From the NCBI GenBank assembly GCA_005784505.1, contig VCAZ01000192.1, positions 200,001 to 264,000 on the forward strand: 64,000 bases of DNA, read 5' to 3'. The translations under genes were made by a program, and so were the position numbers. This document shows positions 1-11,548 of the stretch, one piece after another. The notes beneath the pieces are model-generated. The model was not told the origin of the DNA. It made no database searches and saw only the letters and a list, made by a program, of their open reading frames with translations. Origin of the DNA: Bagarius yarrelli (lineage: Eukaryota; Chordata; Actinopteri; Siluriformes; Sisoridae). Within the stretch, counting starts at the first letter, position 1, and each line of letters starts with the position of its first letter.

Positions 1-219
1 ACAAGTCAGTGCATGAAAAAAGGCAAGAGTAATTACTGAATGATGGGGGAGAGTGTAAGGAACACAGAAGCAGTTTCACTGAATGTTAAATCCTATATAT
101 GAACAGCAGATGCACACTACGGGTTACAGGAAAACTGTACAACGTTACTGTTGCAGTTACTCTGAGTAAATTACTGTTTAAAGCACAGCCACTGTCTGGA
201 GGGCAAAAATAGACAAGAA

Positions 220-960
220 AAAGTTCAAGTTCAAGTTCATTTATTTATAAAGCACATTTAAAAACAGCCACAAGACTGACCAAAGTGCTGTACGTAAAAT
301 TAGACCATAGACACATAAAACAGTGCTAATAAAACAGACATTTAAAAAAACAAAGGAACGACAGCTAAACATTCAGAAGACTGATAAACATTCAGCGGCA
401 CAGCGGACGGGAATAAAAAGGAATATTAGTGGGCCAGATTGAACAAGTGTGTATTTAAAAGTGATGGGAAAATGAATAGGTAAAGGAGTTATCCTAATCT
501 CAATCGGGAGGTGGTTCCATAACTGAGGCCCAACCACAGAGAAAGCACGGTTCCCTCGATGTTCAAGTCTGGACTGAGGAACTAAGAGGAGATTCTGATT
601 AGTCGATCTTAGACTTCTAGTAGGAGTATAAAAATGGAACAGCTTTGAGAGGTAATTTAAGGGCCTGATTATGTAAAGATTTATACACCAGTAAAAAACC
701 TTTACAATAAAAAAAGACTATAAATTTGCCCTTAAATGGCTGCTCAAAGCCGCATAAAACCGTATAAAGAAAGGAATCACTTTAAAGATTCTTGAAAAAT
801 ACACTAAAAGAAGAAGAAATGCAGTCTTCTGGACACCAAAGATAAGTAATTTAGCCCAACGACTTATACCATTACCAGGGTATCTACATAACTGCCCAAT
901 ATAATGTGCATTTAAGGAGTTTTTGTTAGTAGAACATTTAAATAAATGTTTGATCAATTA
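220..960 (-). repeat. Interspersed retroelement remnant, antisense
   Basis: Starts with a repeated TTCAAG unit followed by a TTTATTTATAAAGCAC block, which looks like the reverse complement of a LINE-type 3' tail. The stretch from about 500 to 680 resembles a dispersed repeat also seen near 19,840-20,480. No intact reading frame. Confidence 0.45.
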
Positions 961-1640
961 TACATTTTTTGTTACCTTTTATATTTTCCGACGTTAGAAA
1001 ACAACAAAAGGGAACATTAATAAGGACATAATGTTAATATATAAAATTAAAATAAAAGTGGTGGTATTGCAGATAGAGTACAAAGGATATGAACTGGAAG
1101 AATATAGAGTTAATAAAGGATAGAATGTATTCACCATTACAATCTAAACTACAAAAATGCTATCAGTTGTAAAATGTCTTGTTAAATGTCTTCGACTCCC
1201 AGTGTATCAGGACCTACCATGACCCTGTCAAGGTTAAATCAGTTTCTGTAGATTAAAGAGTTCCTCACGGTATTAATAAAGACTTTCCCCTTTAATAACT
1301 GTTGGACTGTTTTGCATGGCTAAAGAGAATGCAGTCTTTCACTTTACTGTACAGCTGTGGGTCAAAGGGAAAAACAGAATGATGTCACTACCAAGAAGAC
1401 AATGGAGCCTTGTTAAGCACAAGCCTCTGACTATTGTAGTCATGATAGCAGACATACTGAATACCCAAACTTATCAGCAATAGGCAGCTATGGTATAAGG
1501 GGACCACCAGTGGTCAGGTGTGAGTGCAGTTGAGTGTCAAGAAGGGGCACCCAATGTTATGAAGTGCTTGAGAGCGCTGGTTCTAAGTCACCCCATAGCG
1601 AGACTCCCACCTACACTGGACCCACACCAAACCAAATAGG
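961..1640. other. AT-rich sequence, no gene seen
   Basis: No coding potential, RNA gene or clear repeat family could be recognised; probably old repeat-derived intergenic DNA. Confidence 0.5.
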
Positions 1641-2625
1641 TCAATGAAAGATGTCATTTCTATCACTATTCATCAGTACTTTCCCACCTAGACAACAACA
1701 ATACATTCATTTGTATGTTGTTCATTGATTTCAGCTCTGCTTTTAATACAGTTGCCCCTAATAAACTGATCGGAAAGCTCGGTGACCTGAGTATCTATAC
1801 ATCTGAACATTCATATGTAGTTGGATGATGGACTTCCTAACAAATAGACCACAGTCTGTACGGTTGGTTATTCACAAATCCCTAACCCTAAACATATTCT
1901 TAAGCCTAAACACTGGCATCCCACAAGGATGTGTACTAAGCCCACTGCTCTACTCTCTGTTTACCCATGACTGTGTTGCACGGTATAACTCCAACATCTT
2001 CATCAAATATGCAGATAATACCAGTTGTCTAATCAGCAAAAACAAAAACAATAAATCAGTCTACATGGAGGATATTATCTTATCTTTGCAACTGATTAAC
2101 ATACAATGCACATAATGCGCACATATGCAGACATACATAATTAAACCCAAGACTTTATATGCTGTAAATACTTGCACATACTTCGCTGTGCACATAGAGA
2201 CACAGTCTTATTTATTAATGTACATTAATAATGTATAATAATTTAATGTATATTTATCTGCACTTGTTCATTTGCACACTATTTGCACTAATGCAGTTTA
2301 GCACAGAACTGTACCCCATTAAAAATGTGTGCCACATTATAAAACACAAAATACGACAGTGCAAACCGCAGACTGTTAAACAACTCAAATCATCCATTAA
2401 GCAATAATAAGAAAGAATTCAATCTACAAAACTTTAATGATCAGTGTGTCAGTTCATAAACACTTATTAAATGTTGTTGTAATTAATGTTGTAATTAATG
2501 TATATTTATCTGCACTTGTTTATTTGCACAGTGTGCTACTTGCACTTCTGGTGGATTAGCATTTGTTGCTTTATATCTCTACTGCAATGACAATAAAGGT
2601 CTTTCATTGTCTGTCTGTCTATCAA
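1640..2625 (+). mobile_element. Decayed non-LTR retrotransposon (reverse transcriptase part and 3' tail)
   Basis: Frames 1,680-2,115 carry RT landmarks: an FSSAFNT-like block with stops, the fingers/palm motif TGIPQGCVLSPLLYSLFTHD, and FIKYADN where an active enzyme has YADD. The tail at 2,500-2,625 ends in a CAATGACAATAAAGG block typical of LINE 3' ends. The element is 5'-truncated, frameshifted and dead. A Tc1-type fragment is inserted or abutted at 2,318-2,483. Confidence 0.75.
2318..2483 (+). mobile_element. Tc1/mariner-type transposase C-terminal fragment, copy 1
   Basis: Translates in broken frames to the end of a fish Tc1/mariner transposase (blocks like HKIRQ, TVKQLKSSIKQ and ERIQSTKL). 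It matches a second copy at 3,261-3,436 almost base for base. Neither copy is complete. Confidence 0.6.
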
Positions 2626-3260
2626 AAAAGACACTTCTGTCCAGGAAAAACATTAGAGAAAGACTGATTTTCTGCAAAAGGTAGAGGGATTAGACTGCTA
2701 CAGGCTGAGGTAAAGTTCTTTTTCTTATGAATCCCCTGTGTTTGAGGTAGCTGTAGAAAAGCGGAGATAAAAAGTTGGCGCTACCATCAGTCCTGTGTCA
2801 TGCCAACAGTAAAGCATTCCCAAGTGTGTAATTACTTCTCAGTCAAAGAAATGGGTTCCCTCACAATTTTGCTTAAGAACACAGCCATAAATTTAAAAAA
2901 GGTTCAAAAACATTCTAACAGAAACTTTTTCCAACCATTCAAGCTGCGGGAACAAAACCCACAAAACCCAGAAATTCTAAAAAAAATTCTAAAAAATTCA
3001 GGGTAAATCGCAAAGGTCCTGAAAAAGAAAGGTCAATACTGCAAAAGAAATCGAGTCTTTGCATTAAATTAATTTTATTGTTAGTCAAAGCATTTAACAT
3101 TTATAAAAAGTGTGTAATTATTGTAAATATACCACAGTATAACCATTGTAACATCTGACAAACATATCTGAAGAAGAAATCTTTGTAAAAATTATTATTT
3201 GTGTCCTTCTCAAAAGCTTTGGCCACGGCTAGACTGACCTGCCTGCAGTCTAGAACTGTC

Positions 3261-3515
3261 TCCTATTGAAAATGTGTGGCACATTATAAAACACAAAATA
3301 CCACAGCACAAACCGCAGACTGTTGAACAACTCAAATCATCCATCAAGCAGTAAAAGGGAAAGAATTCAATCTACAAAGACTTCAATAATTACTGTGTCT
3401 ATTCATAAACACTTAATGAATGTTGTTAAAGGACAGATGATGTAACACAGTGGTGAAAATGCTCCTGTCCCAGAACTATTGGAATGTGGTGTGAAGATTT
3501 ACAACACACAATAAA
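3261..3515 (+). mobile_element. Tc1/mariner-type transposase C-terminal fragment, copy 2
   Basis: Second copy of the same family. It extends through GDDVTQW-like codons and a terminal block (CTGTCCCAGAACTATTGGAA) typical of the element's 3' end. Stops and indels abolish function. Confidence 0.6.
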
Positions 3516-4606
3516 GTTTATTAGTTTGAACATTGAGTATTTTGTCTTTTGAATATGAGTCAACAAGGATTTGCAGGTCACTGCATTCTGTTTTTATTTC
3601 TGTTTCACTGTCCCAACTTCACTGGAATTGCGGGTTTGTGTTTTCCCATTCTATCCTATCTATACTATTGAATTCCATTGTTGTATTCTGTACATTTATT
3701 GTCATCTCCTACTAACATTCCCACCTTTTTTAAACAATCTGCGCTGGAGTTTCGTCCACAGAATACACATGGCTAAATTGTGTATATTACACCATATATC
3801 AAACTAGACGCAGTGATGGGAAAAACGCTGTTATAAATAATCTGCCTTTGTTCACATATTTTAAAAAGAACTAAATTTCCCTGATTAGGCATTAATTGGT
3901 TAAAAAATGCTTGAGAAAATGTGAACTAATTTAAATAAAATAGTTCGTTTATACACCATAAGTAAAGGGATTTTTCTGAAGGGCACATGGAAGTGATGGA
4001 TTAATAAGGGAAGGAATAAACCCGTATAACGAGATTAAATACATCTCAGGAAAGGTTTAAAGTGTAATAAACTTAATAAACTGGCTGGTTTTAATGGCTA
4101 TGCTATGACTATAATGGATTAATGGCATGCAGATGTCTTCAGGCCAGCATTTATATCAAACAAAGTTTGGTGCAGATTGAACATAGTATGTTGGAGTTAG
4201 TGCAAAGTGTGTTGCCAACAGGTGGCGCTCGAATTAAAAGTAAATAGCTGCCTTTAGCTGTCTCCATATTTGCCTTTAGCTGTCTTCAGGTCAGGGACTC
4301 ATATCGAAGATTTTTTTTTCGCACCATAACTGCTCGAACCCTGAATATTCTGCTATTAGAGTCTCATTAGTGTTTATTATGTGTATGTGACTGTCTCACC
4401 TTATAGTCTCGAGACATTGCTACTGCTGGAACTGCTACAAGAGACTGAGATGATATTGTGGCTGTAAACAGCTGTTTACACCATTCAACATGAGCACCTG
4501 TAGGACTGCAACACAATCAAAGGCAAACAACACAAACACACACCCACCCACACACACACATTTATAGATCAAACACTTATCCAGACAAACACACACATCA
4601 GTACTG
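3516..4606. other. Intergenic sequence with CA repeats, no gene seen
   Basis: No convincing gene. CA microsatellite appears at about 4,525-4,560. At 4,390-4,435 there is a short block loosely similar to the end of the possible exon at 5,058, with a GTGAGA-type donor; too weak to annotate. Confidence 0.4.
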
Positions 4607-4865
4607 AGAATCTTTACTGCAGTGTGGAATAACCTGCTGGTTTATCTGCGCAGAGGAGAACTGACCCCCCGACTGAACCTGGTTTCTCCCAGTGGTTTTT
4701 TCTCCATTCTGTCACTGTTGAAGGTTTGGTTTTTTGCCGCTTTCACTTGTTTATTTGAGGACTCTTAATTTACAGATATTAATTAAACTGAACTGAGTGT
4801 TTTAGTGAGAGTTTCACTGTTTTATCTTATTCCATGTGATTCTTTGACACAATCTCTATTGTTAA
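4607..4865 (+). repeat. 259-bp dispersed repeat, copy A
   Basis: Same length as 10,404-10,662 and differing at only two positions by eye. The counterpart lies in a LINE 3' region, so this is probably a LINE 3' UTR fragment. It is followed directly by CA repeats. Confidence 0.85.
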
Positions 4866-4879
4866 AAGCGATCATTAAA

Positions 4880-4939
4880 CACACACACACACACAACACA
4901 CACACACAATTTATAGATAAAAAATCAAAGTTTTCCAGA

Positions 4940-4983
<44 letters not shown>
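4880..4983. repeat. CA microsatellites
   Basis: Two CA tracts (about 4,880-4,910 and 4,943-4,983) separated by a short unit containing TTTATAGAT and CCAGACACAC that itself recurs at 4,986-5,035 and, in part, near 4,560. Open frames here are repeat translations. Confidence 0.85.
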
Positions 4984-4986
<3 letters not shown>

Positions 4987-5039
4987 TTTATAGATAAAGA
5001 TCAAACAGTTTTCCAGACACACCACACAGACACACACAG

Positions 5040-5460
5040 AGGTTTATAGTGTCTCACCTGTCTAAGGTCTCCGTGCTGGAACTCGTACTGGTCCGGAGTT
5101 TTCCGCTGGAGTTGCTTTGATCCGCCGCCGTGTCTTTGTGTACAGACTTCAGCGGGTTCATTTCTAGAACACTTCACCCACAGTTCTAACATGCGTTTAG
5201 AATGTTACGTTGTGCACGTGACGTTTTTAGAATTCACCACATCCTCGTACCTTCTCTCCGTCCGAGACTCCGACACTCCCCAGAAACCGAGCGCGTGTTT
5301 CGACTCGCGCTCCACGGGTGTGACGTCTGGAGCTGAGACCAGGGCGGTGCCTGCTGGAGCGCCACACGGTGAAAACGAAAGCTCCGCCCATTGGGATTGA
5401 GTGGGCGGGGCTTACCAGCTCCCAGGGCTATAAGAGGAGCCCTGTTGTTCCAGATGTGTC
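5040..5460. promoter_or_regulatory. CpG-rich, possibly bidirectional promoter
   Basis: A GC- and CpG-rich island in AT-rich surroundings. On the plus strand an inverted CCAAT box (5390-5394), a GC box (GGGCGGGG, 5403-5410) and a TATA-like CTATAAGA (5428-5435) are spaced like a classic core promoter. On the minus side an E-box overlapping a CRE-like half (CACGTGACGT, 5215-5224) lies about 55 bases upstream of an ATG that opens a possible first coding exon ending in a good donor. Which direction is used is not known. Confidence 0.45.
5058..5161 (-). CDS. Possible first coding exon of an unidentified gene (partial)
   Basis: An ATG at 5161-5159 with A at -3 opens 34 codons, rich in Ser and Thr toward the end, that stop at a strong donor (CAG|GTGAGA, exon end 5058). 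It sits inside the CpG-rich stretch described above. An overlapping frame from an ATG at 5192 is also open to the donor but has a weak start context. No later exon was found between 1 and 5,000, so the gene would have to continue off the left edge. I do not recognise the protein; the call rests on context only. Confidence 0.35.
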
Positions 5461-5561
5461 CAGTAGGGAGCGGAAGATCTGATAGAAGGATTTGTTTGAG
5501 TTTAATAAATAGCGCTGCGTTAACATAACAGATAGACAGGCTAATGATGTATGTAGGTATG

Positions 5562-5732
5562 TGGGAAGTGGTGGCTTAGTGGTGAAGGTGTTGGACTCAT
5601 AACAAAACGACCAGGGTTCGATTCTCAGCACTACCAAGCTACTACTGTTGGGCCCCTGAGCATGGCCCTTAACCCTTAGTTGTTGTAATATCTGGAAATA
5701 AATGTGGATAAGGACTTCTGCTAATGTAAATA
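5562..5732 (+). repeat. tRNA-derived SINE (Mermaid-like)
   Basis: tRNA-like head with A box (GTGGCTTAGTGG) and B box (GGGTTCGATTC), then GGGCCCCTGAGCA, GGCCCTTAACCC and a tail like GATAAGGACTTCTGCTAA. The same architecture recurs through the window. Confidence 0.8.
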
Positions 5733-6315
5733 GATATAATATCTGATATTTAGTGTTGGTATTCATACATAACCCACTAATTAACACTGGGTAGCAATTG
5801 AATTTATTGTTTTTACGATTAATAATCCCCATATAATTGGATCAGACGGAGATGTACTGCTACGATTAACTAGTCCGGTTTACTGTAGGTCTTCAGAGAG
5901 AGATTGTGTGATATACATGTTGTTGTGAATGTATTTCATGTTACATTCCAATAAATTGATGTTATCAGACCTGCAGTGTGATGACCTGGACCACTGATGA
6001 GATGTTTATTGTTTTTACTACTGGTTCTCGTGCAGCTACAGAACTTTATAAAGATAAACACAACTCTTAATTCTTTCTAATATTCCAAGTCTATTTAACC
6101 ATCTGAGAATGCAACTTATGAGAACAACACTTTTCAATAACATTATTTATTTATGAGCCATTCATTACCCTTAGAACCAACCAATCATCTTTCAGTGTTG
6201 TTCTGTCCTCCTGTTAAAATGATCCTGTTCACTACAAAAGATTATTAATAATGTCAGGATGTCCTGTTTACTAATAATGATCCTTTATATGATCCCTGTA
6301 ATATTTTATATTGAT

Positions 6316-6416
6316 GACAGCTCCTCTCAGAAATTTCTCCTCAAACTTCAGGATAGACCGATTTTCAACACAGAGGACACAGATGATGGACTACCAGAGA
6401 AAAAGTGTGATTGATC
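6316..6416 (+). other. Short protein-like open frame of unclear status
   Basis: A plus-strand frame of about 33 codons ending in TGA has a non-repetitive, charged composition (for example FLLKLQDRPIF and DGLPEKKCD) and follows a possible acceptor near 6316. It lies about 900 bases downstream of the TATA-like promoter. It could be a terminal exon, a decayed repeat frame or chance. No family was recognised. Confidence 0.15.
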
Positions 6417-6974
6417 ACAGCCTGAATAAGTATTTGGCATTGGAATACCTTTACTTAACTTCATATTAATATAACAACATATACCATAAATAATCGAGCA
6501 CAAATTATTTTACAATATTATTCAAACAGGGAGTTATTTTGGAAAATTAACAAAAAGACTTTATATAATAAATAAACTAAAATACTTAAAAATGACTTAA
6601 AACACTTAAATAACAGGGAAAAAATCTTGAATATAAAAATTATTAATATCTGAACACACTATCGAAATCCTCATGTTGGTTTTTCATCCTCCAGAATTTC
6701 CAGTGTTTCGCTCAGTCTCACATGCAGCGTCTTCAGGATTCCCAACATTTTCCTTTAGTTTTTGTTAGTAAAGACTGACAGGTCGATGGAAGAGCAACGG
6801 ATCCGGAGAATCACTGACAAACATTGTGTAAAATTAAAAAGCAAAGCGTTTTATTCTGTCCGACACACAATCTTACTAATCTCAGTAAATGAATGAATCA
6901 ATATTGATCTGATAAATCACAAACTAAGTGGACCAAACACCCAAACTGTGTTGGGGGAAGAGAAAGAAGAGACG

Positions 6975-7137
6975 TTCTTATCCTGAGCGACTTACATTTA
7001 TCTCTGTTATCCAGCTGAGCAATTGGAGATTAGGGGCCTTGCTCAAGAGACCACAGTGGTGGCTTGGTGGTGCTGGAAATTGAACCCTAGTCTTTCTGGT
7101 GTCAGTCCAACACTTAACCACTAAGCCACCGCTTCCC
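6975..7137 (-). repeat. tRNA-derived SINE (Mermaid-like), antisense
   Basis: Reverse-complement copy: tail (TTATCCTGAGCGACTTACAT) first, then the GGCCTTGCTCA body and the inverted tRNA-like head ending near TTAACCACTAAGCCACC. Confidence 0.8.
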
Positions 7138-7825
7138 AAAACTTTAAGTTACAGACTGAGGTATAAGAATAAAAATATTACAGCTGTACCGTTCAGAATA
7201 AAGATTTATTGAACCTACAAATGACCAAAACTAGAACATTCATTAATATCTGCAAACCTCAGAGAAATAATCCCTTTTTTTTGCAGTCAGAATAACGATT
7301 ATAAATGTTTGTGTTCCACATACAGTCACATGTGCGGTCAGCATTAAACCAAATCATTGAGACGGTTTTCTTGTTTCAAGCTGGATCTTAAAAAGGCTTG
7401 CAGATCTACTGAACGAAACAAACTGAGTGATAAGCTTCATCCTTATTAATCACCCACCTACAAAAGTGCTCCCCATTCCCGCACAACACTTATGTCCACG
7501 TCCTTTAAATAGACAATGATAAATAAAAGGCAGTGCATAAATATAGATTTTAAAAGGGTGTTATTTCTTTATTGTTAAGGTAAACAATCAGGCGTGATTA
7601 ATTACGATAGAATAACAGTAGAATGATGAAGTGAACTGCAACAGGACAGATCCTGACAGTGATATTTGTTGTATTGTTTTTTTTCTAACCCAGCATGTAT
7701 TTAATTTCTACACGTATAACTGAGAATATGTTAAAAATGTGAAACGGCTATAAGAAAATAAATAGTCCTCAGTTTGTAGAATTGATCCCACACCTGTTAG
7801 TCAGTCAATAAACTAACTGTGAAGG

Positions 7826-8861
7826 CTACATGGTCTCAACCACAGGATCAGGAGGAAGCAGACGTGCTGGGATCTGGACCCTCCACAGGTCTTTATGGCC
7901 TCTGGAATATAATGGTTCTGTGAGCCAGCGCGGCCTGGACAGTCTCGTTAGGTGTTTTTCCGCAAGTCCTCTCAGACATGCTGCCTTCTCAAGCTCGCTC
8001 ATTTGTTCTGTCGAGACATCTTCGGAACAGAACCAGGTTTCGCCGACATCCACAAGACCTGATTACCAAGAACACATTGTATTTAGGACAGGTATGTAGC
8101 ATGGATTATTGTAGGAACTACCTGAGAGTCCTGATGTACTGACAGAGCTCAAACTATATTTCACCAGAGCTGAGATACCAACTGATATTCTATAACCTTA
8201 ATTATCAGCAACGACCAATAGTTCCTTCCTTTCAAACAATAAGCAAAAAGCCAAACTTTACTGATGCAATAAAATTCACATCAAATAAAAAAATACTTAA
8301 AAAATAAATTAAATACATTCATAAATAAAATAAAATAAAATAATTTCTGTTTCTTTCTCAGACGTATGTGTTATGTCTTAATGGATTAACTGGATCATAA
8401 CTATAAACACTGTCTATAATCTTTCTTTCTATCCATCTATTTCCCTCCCTCACACTATCTCTCTCTCTCTTTGTCTATAAAAAGAAGCTGCATTATGCAT
8501 TACTGCTTATTTGTCCTGAATATTAAATGCAGTATTTTTTGGGGGGTTTTAGGGTTGGAAATATTCAGATAACATTGGTATTAATGTGCAGATCATGTTC
8601 ACCTGCCACGACCCCGCGGCCAAACCTCTCCCCGGATTCCAGCAGTTCCTCAATTTCAGCCTGTTTCATGGCTAATTTCTCCGTCAGGATGTCCCTCCAT
8701 TCCTCTCCTTCCCAGTCCTTTTGTGCGATGTGGACGGCCAGGGTGCAGTTCTCCATCTCCGCCAGCAGCGGGCGCCATCGTGTCTCTACAGATTTCACGC
8801 CATTCAGAACGAGACCTGCGTATGGCTGCCTGAAGGACAGGCAAGAAATCTCCAGAGACAT
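7826..8861 (-). CDS. eola1: EOLA1-like ASCH-domain protein, two exons
   Basis: A small ASCH-domain (PUA-like fold, probably RNA-binding) protein resembling human EOLA1/EOLA2 (CXorf40). Exon 1 is 8861-8603 and exon 2 is 8058-7826. The intron is GT/AG and splits a glycine codon, so the product is 163 residues, close to the 158 of human EOLA1. Visible matches are CLSFRQPYAGLVLNG, VETRWRPLL and AVHIAQKDWEGEEWRD in exon 1, FGRGVVAG across the junction, then LVDVGET and SRPRWLTEPLYSRGHKD in exon 2. The start at 8861 gives a short lead of MSLEIS before the conserved core, like human MKFG; an in-frame ATG six codons upstream (8879) is less likely. The symbol is by family resemblance, as teleost orthology cannot be proved here. 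Confidence 0.9.
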
Positions 8862-8925
8862 TAATAAAATCAAACGCACACAGGACTGCGGACAGGAAGC
8901 GTTTAGCGGAATTCAGTTGGGACTG

Positions 8926-8954
8926 TAGTGTGTGTGTGTGTGTGTGTGTGTGTG
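8926..8954. repeat. GT microsatellite upstream of the eola1-like gene
   Basis: About 14 GT units, some 65 bases upstream of the chosen eola1 start codon; probably at or near its promoter or 5' UTR. Confidence 0.9.
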
Positions 8955-9890
8955 TTTCTGCACGCAGTGAGCGGAACACACCGCTCTGTAATGTTCATAA
9001 TAAAAGGGTTAGGAAAAACAAACAGGGCGGCGCACAATGTGTTTGTCTAACACACACCTTCAGACACAAACATTATACTTATGTACCAGTTCAATCAGTC
9101 AGTGTTTCTCCAATGTTCTTCTGCTTCTTCTCCTTCTTCTGCCACCACATCAACGACAGCTCAGAAAAGACCACATCTTATTCCCAAAAATCACAAAACG
9201 AGTATAAACTAGCGCCATCTAGCGACAACATATCGCTCGGGTATAAATAGGTGTTTTTAGTGAGTATATATAGTGTTTTAGTGAATATATATATATATTA
9301 CAGGGTTATACAACCTTTTGGGGACCTAAAAACAATTACATACAGACTCATGGGGATCAAAGTGAGGTTCGCATGAGTACAGATGCTTCTGAGATTTTTT
9401 TAAGAAAGTAAAAATGCAAAAGTTTCTGTTTAGGATTAGGGGGTAGGGGTTAGGGGATGGAAATACGGTTTGTACAGTATAAAAACGACCACACCTATAT
9501 TGAGTCCCCACAAGGGTAGCTGGTGTGTGTGTGTGTACATAAACATATCTACAGTCAGTGCTGTGTTTACGAAAAATGCATGTATTAAATATCCCACAGG
9601 ACAGGAAAATAAAGAAAAATAGGCAACAAAACCCAAAGTGTCTCTGCCAAAAACATTTCATTCCTAAATTTCATTCATCCAATATAGTAATTATAAGATC
9701 GGCTTGGAGAAGATCTAAAAAACAGAGAAGTAGAGATTGTGTTCTGCAGAATACTACTTAATGCACTGAATGAAATATAATAAAAAGACTGATTTTTGCA
9801 AACACGTAAATAAATAAACAAACGTATTTGTTCATGTGATAACAGATTGTGAAAAATGATAAAATGTGATAAGGAAATTGCTCCAATGCT
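8955..9890. other. Region upstream of eola1, no gene seen
   Basis: Holds short microsatellites (AT at 9,283-9,298, GT near 9,520) and AT-rich sequence. No gene, RNA or clear transposon was recognised. Confidence 0.4.
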
Positions 9891-10700
9891 GTAATGACTG
9901 TTATCTTTATCCCTATTAAATATCCAATAGATTTTAAAGTCCTGAATGTTTTAGCACCTCATTACCTGAGTGACTCTTATCTTATTATAGCTGTGCTCCT
10001 TTTCTTATCTAGACCTAAACTCTGGAATAATTTACCCTGCACTGTTCGGGAGGCAGACACACTCTGCCAGTTTAACACGAGATTAAAGACACATCTCTTT
10101 AACCTGAATTACACATAATACACACATTTTCATTATTTAAACCCTTTGAAGGATTGTTAGACTGCAATAATCAGATCAACCGGAACCGAGAAACACCACC
10201 AATAACACATAATATATCTGTATATCATAAGTCAAATTGCATCTACGCTAACATGTCAAATTATTTCATTTCCGAGCTCGCAGTCACTACCAGATCCAGT
10301 CTGTATCCAGTCCATTTGGTGGATCAGCGCAGAGACAATAAACCTCAGAGGCAGTGTCTCAGTGATGATCTTGTCTTCTAGACGGTCATCCAGACAAGAC
10401 TACAGAATCTTTACTGCAGTGTGGAATAACCTGCTGGTTTATCTGCGCAGAGGAGAACTGACCCCCCGACTGAACCTGGTTTCTCCCAGTGTTTTTTTCT
10501 CCATTCTGTCACTGTTGAAGGTTTGGTTTTTTGCCGCTTTCACTTGTTTATTTGGGGACTCTTAATTTACAGATATTAATTAAACTGAACTGAGTGTTTT
10601 AGTGAGAGTTTCACTGTTTTATCTTATTCCATGTGATTCTTTGACACAATCTCTATTGTTAACACTCGAGAAATAAAGGGGACTGAACTTGATCATCAGT
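9890..10700 (+). mobile_element. 5'-truncated LINE: ORF2 C-terminus plus 3' UTR
   Basis: The frame at 9,894-10,118 encodes the C-terminal end of an L2/CR1-like ORF2 (IDFKVLNVLAPHYLSD, LWNNLPCTVREADT, RLKTHLFNLN). The 3' UTR follows and contains the 259-bp repeat copy B at 10,404-10,662 and an AATAAAGGGGACTGAACTTG tail. Confidence 0.75.
10404..10662 (+). repeat. 259-bp dispersed repeat, copy B
   Basis: Partner of 4,607-4,865. The two mismatches are GT for GG in the CCCAGTG block and GGGG for GAGG near the TTTATTT block. It forms the last part of the LINE remnant here. Confidence 0.85.
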
Positions 10701-10793
10701 TACATAACATTGTTTTTCTTATTGCAAAACCAAAAATAAATTATGTAGGGATTAAATTCTGAGCATTAAGCACTTAGTTTGTAACTAATTATA

Positions 10794-10935
10794 TGGGATG
10801 TGGTAGCTCAGTGTTTAAATTGTTGGATTGCAGATTAAAAGTTTCTGAGTTTAAGTCCCAGCACCACCAAGCTGCCACTACTAGGCCCCTGAGCAATCTC
10901 ATGCATTTTTAGGCAGATGTAGTAAAAAATACTGT
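10794..10935 (+). repeat. Degenerate tRNA-derived SINE
   Basis: Head GGTAGCTCAGTG, B-box-like GAGTTTAAGTCCC, then CACCACCAAGCTGCC and GGCCCCTGAGCAA. The tail is decayed. Confidence 0.65.
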
Positions 10936-11350
10936 TCTAACATGAAACCGTAAACATGAAACATAAAAGTATTACACAGATACTGATACCATCATTCAAC
11001 ATGGTGTTGATTTAATACCCTGTCAATTTCACGGTGCAGTGAACATTTATATATTAGTCAAAATAAAAAAATAACAAATAATATTTTTTTGTGCTCAGCT
11101 GCCAACATAACACTGCAAAACACAAGTTTGTGGATACAGTCAGAAATTTTACTGTAGTCCAACATCAGTTAAACAGAGAATAAGCAGTGCTGTTGCTCTC
11201 ATACCTGTTTTACCCTCCGGTATGGTGCTCAGTCGTATATCTGCTACATTACATTACTGAACCATCTACACTACAGTCCAAACTTTAATTTCAGTCCATT
11301 TGTTAATCTCTCAGTTGATTTGCCGTCTGTGCCTCTTGTCTATCTCAACC

Positions 11351-11353
11351 TTT

Positions 11354-11384
<31 letters not shown>

Positions 11385-11396
11385 CTTTCTTCTTTG
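11351..11396. repeat. CTTT microsatellite downstream of map4k2
   Basis: About ten CTTT units about 150 bases beyond the map4k2 stop codon, probably in or just past its 3' UTR. No AATAAA for map4k2 was pinned down nearby. Confidence 0.9.
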
Positions 11397-11548
11397 TGAA
11401 TGTGTTCTTCTGACGTGGGCTGAAATGATGCCGGCGTTCTCCGTCCCCTCCCATTGGGATCTGAGGACTTCCACTACATTTGTTGCAGAGGAACAGAAGT
11501 GCCTTCTTGATCATTGATTATTGGAAGGGCTCCACGCTGCACAAATCA

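Noticed and set aside
9326..9661. A 111-codon minus-strand open frame
   Set aside because: No conserved motif, overlaps a GT repeat and is in AT-rich DNA; considered chance.
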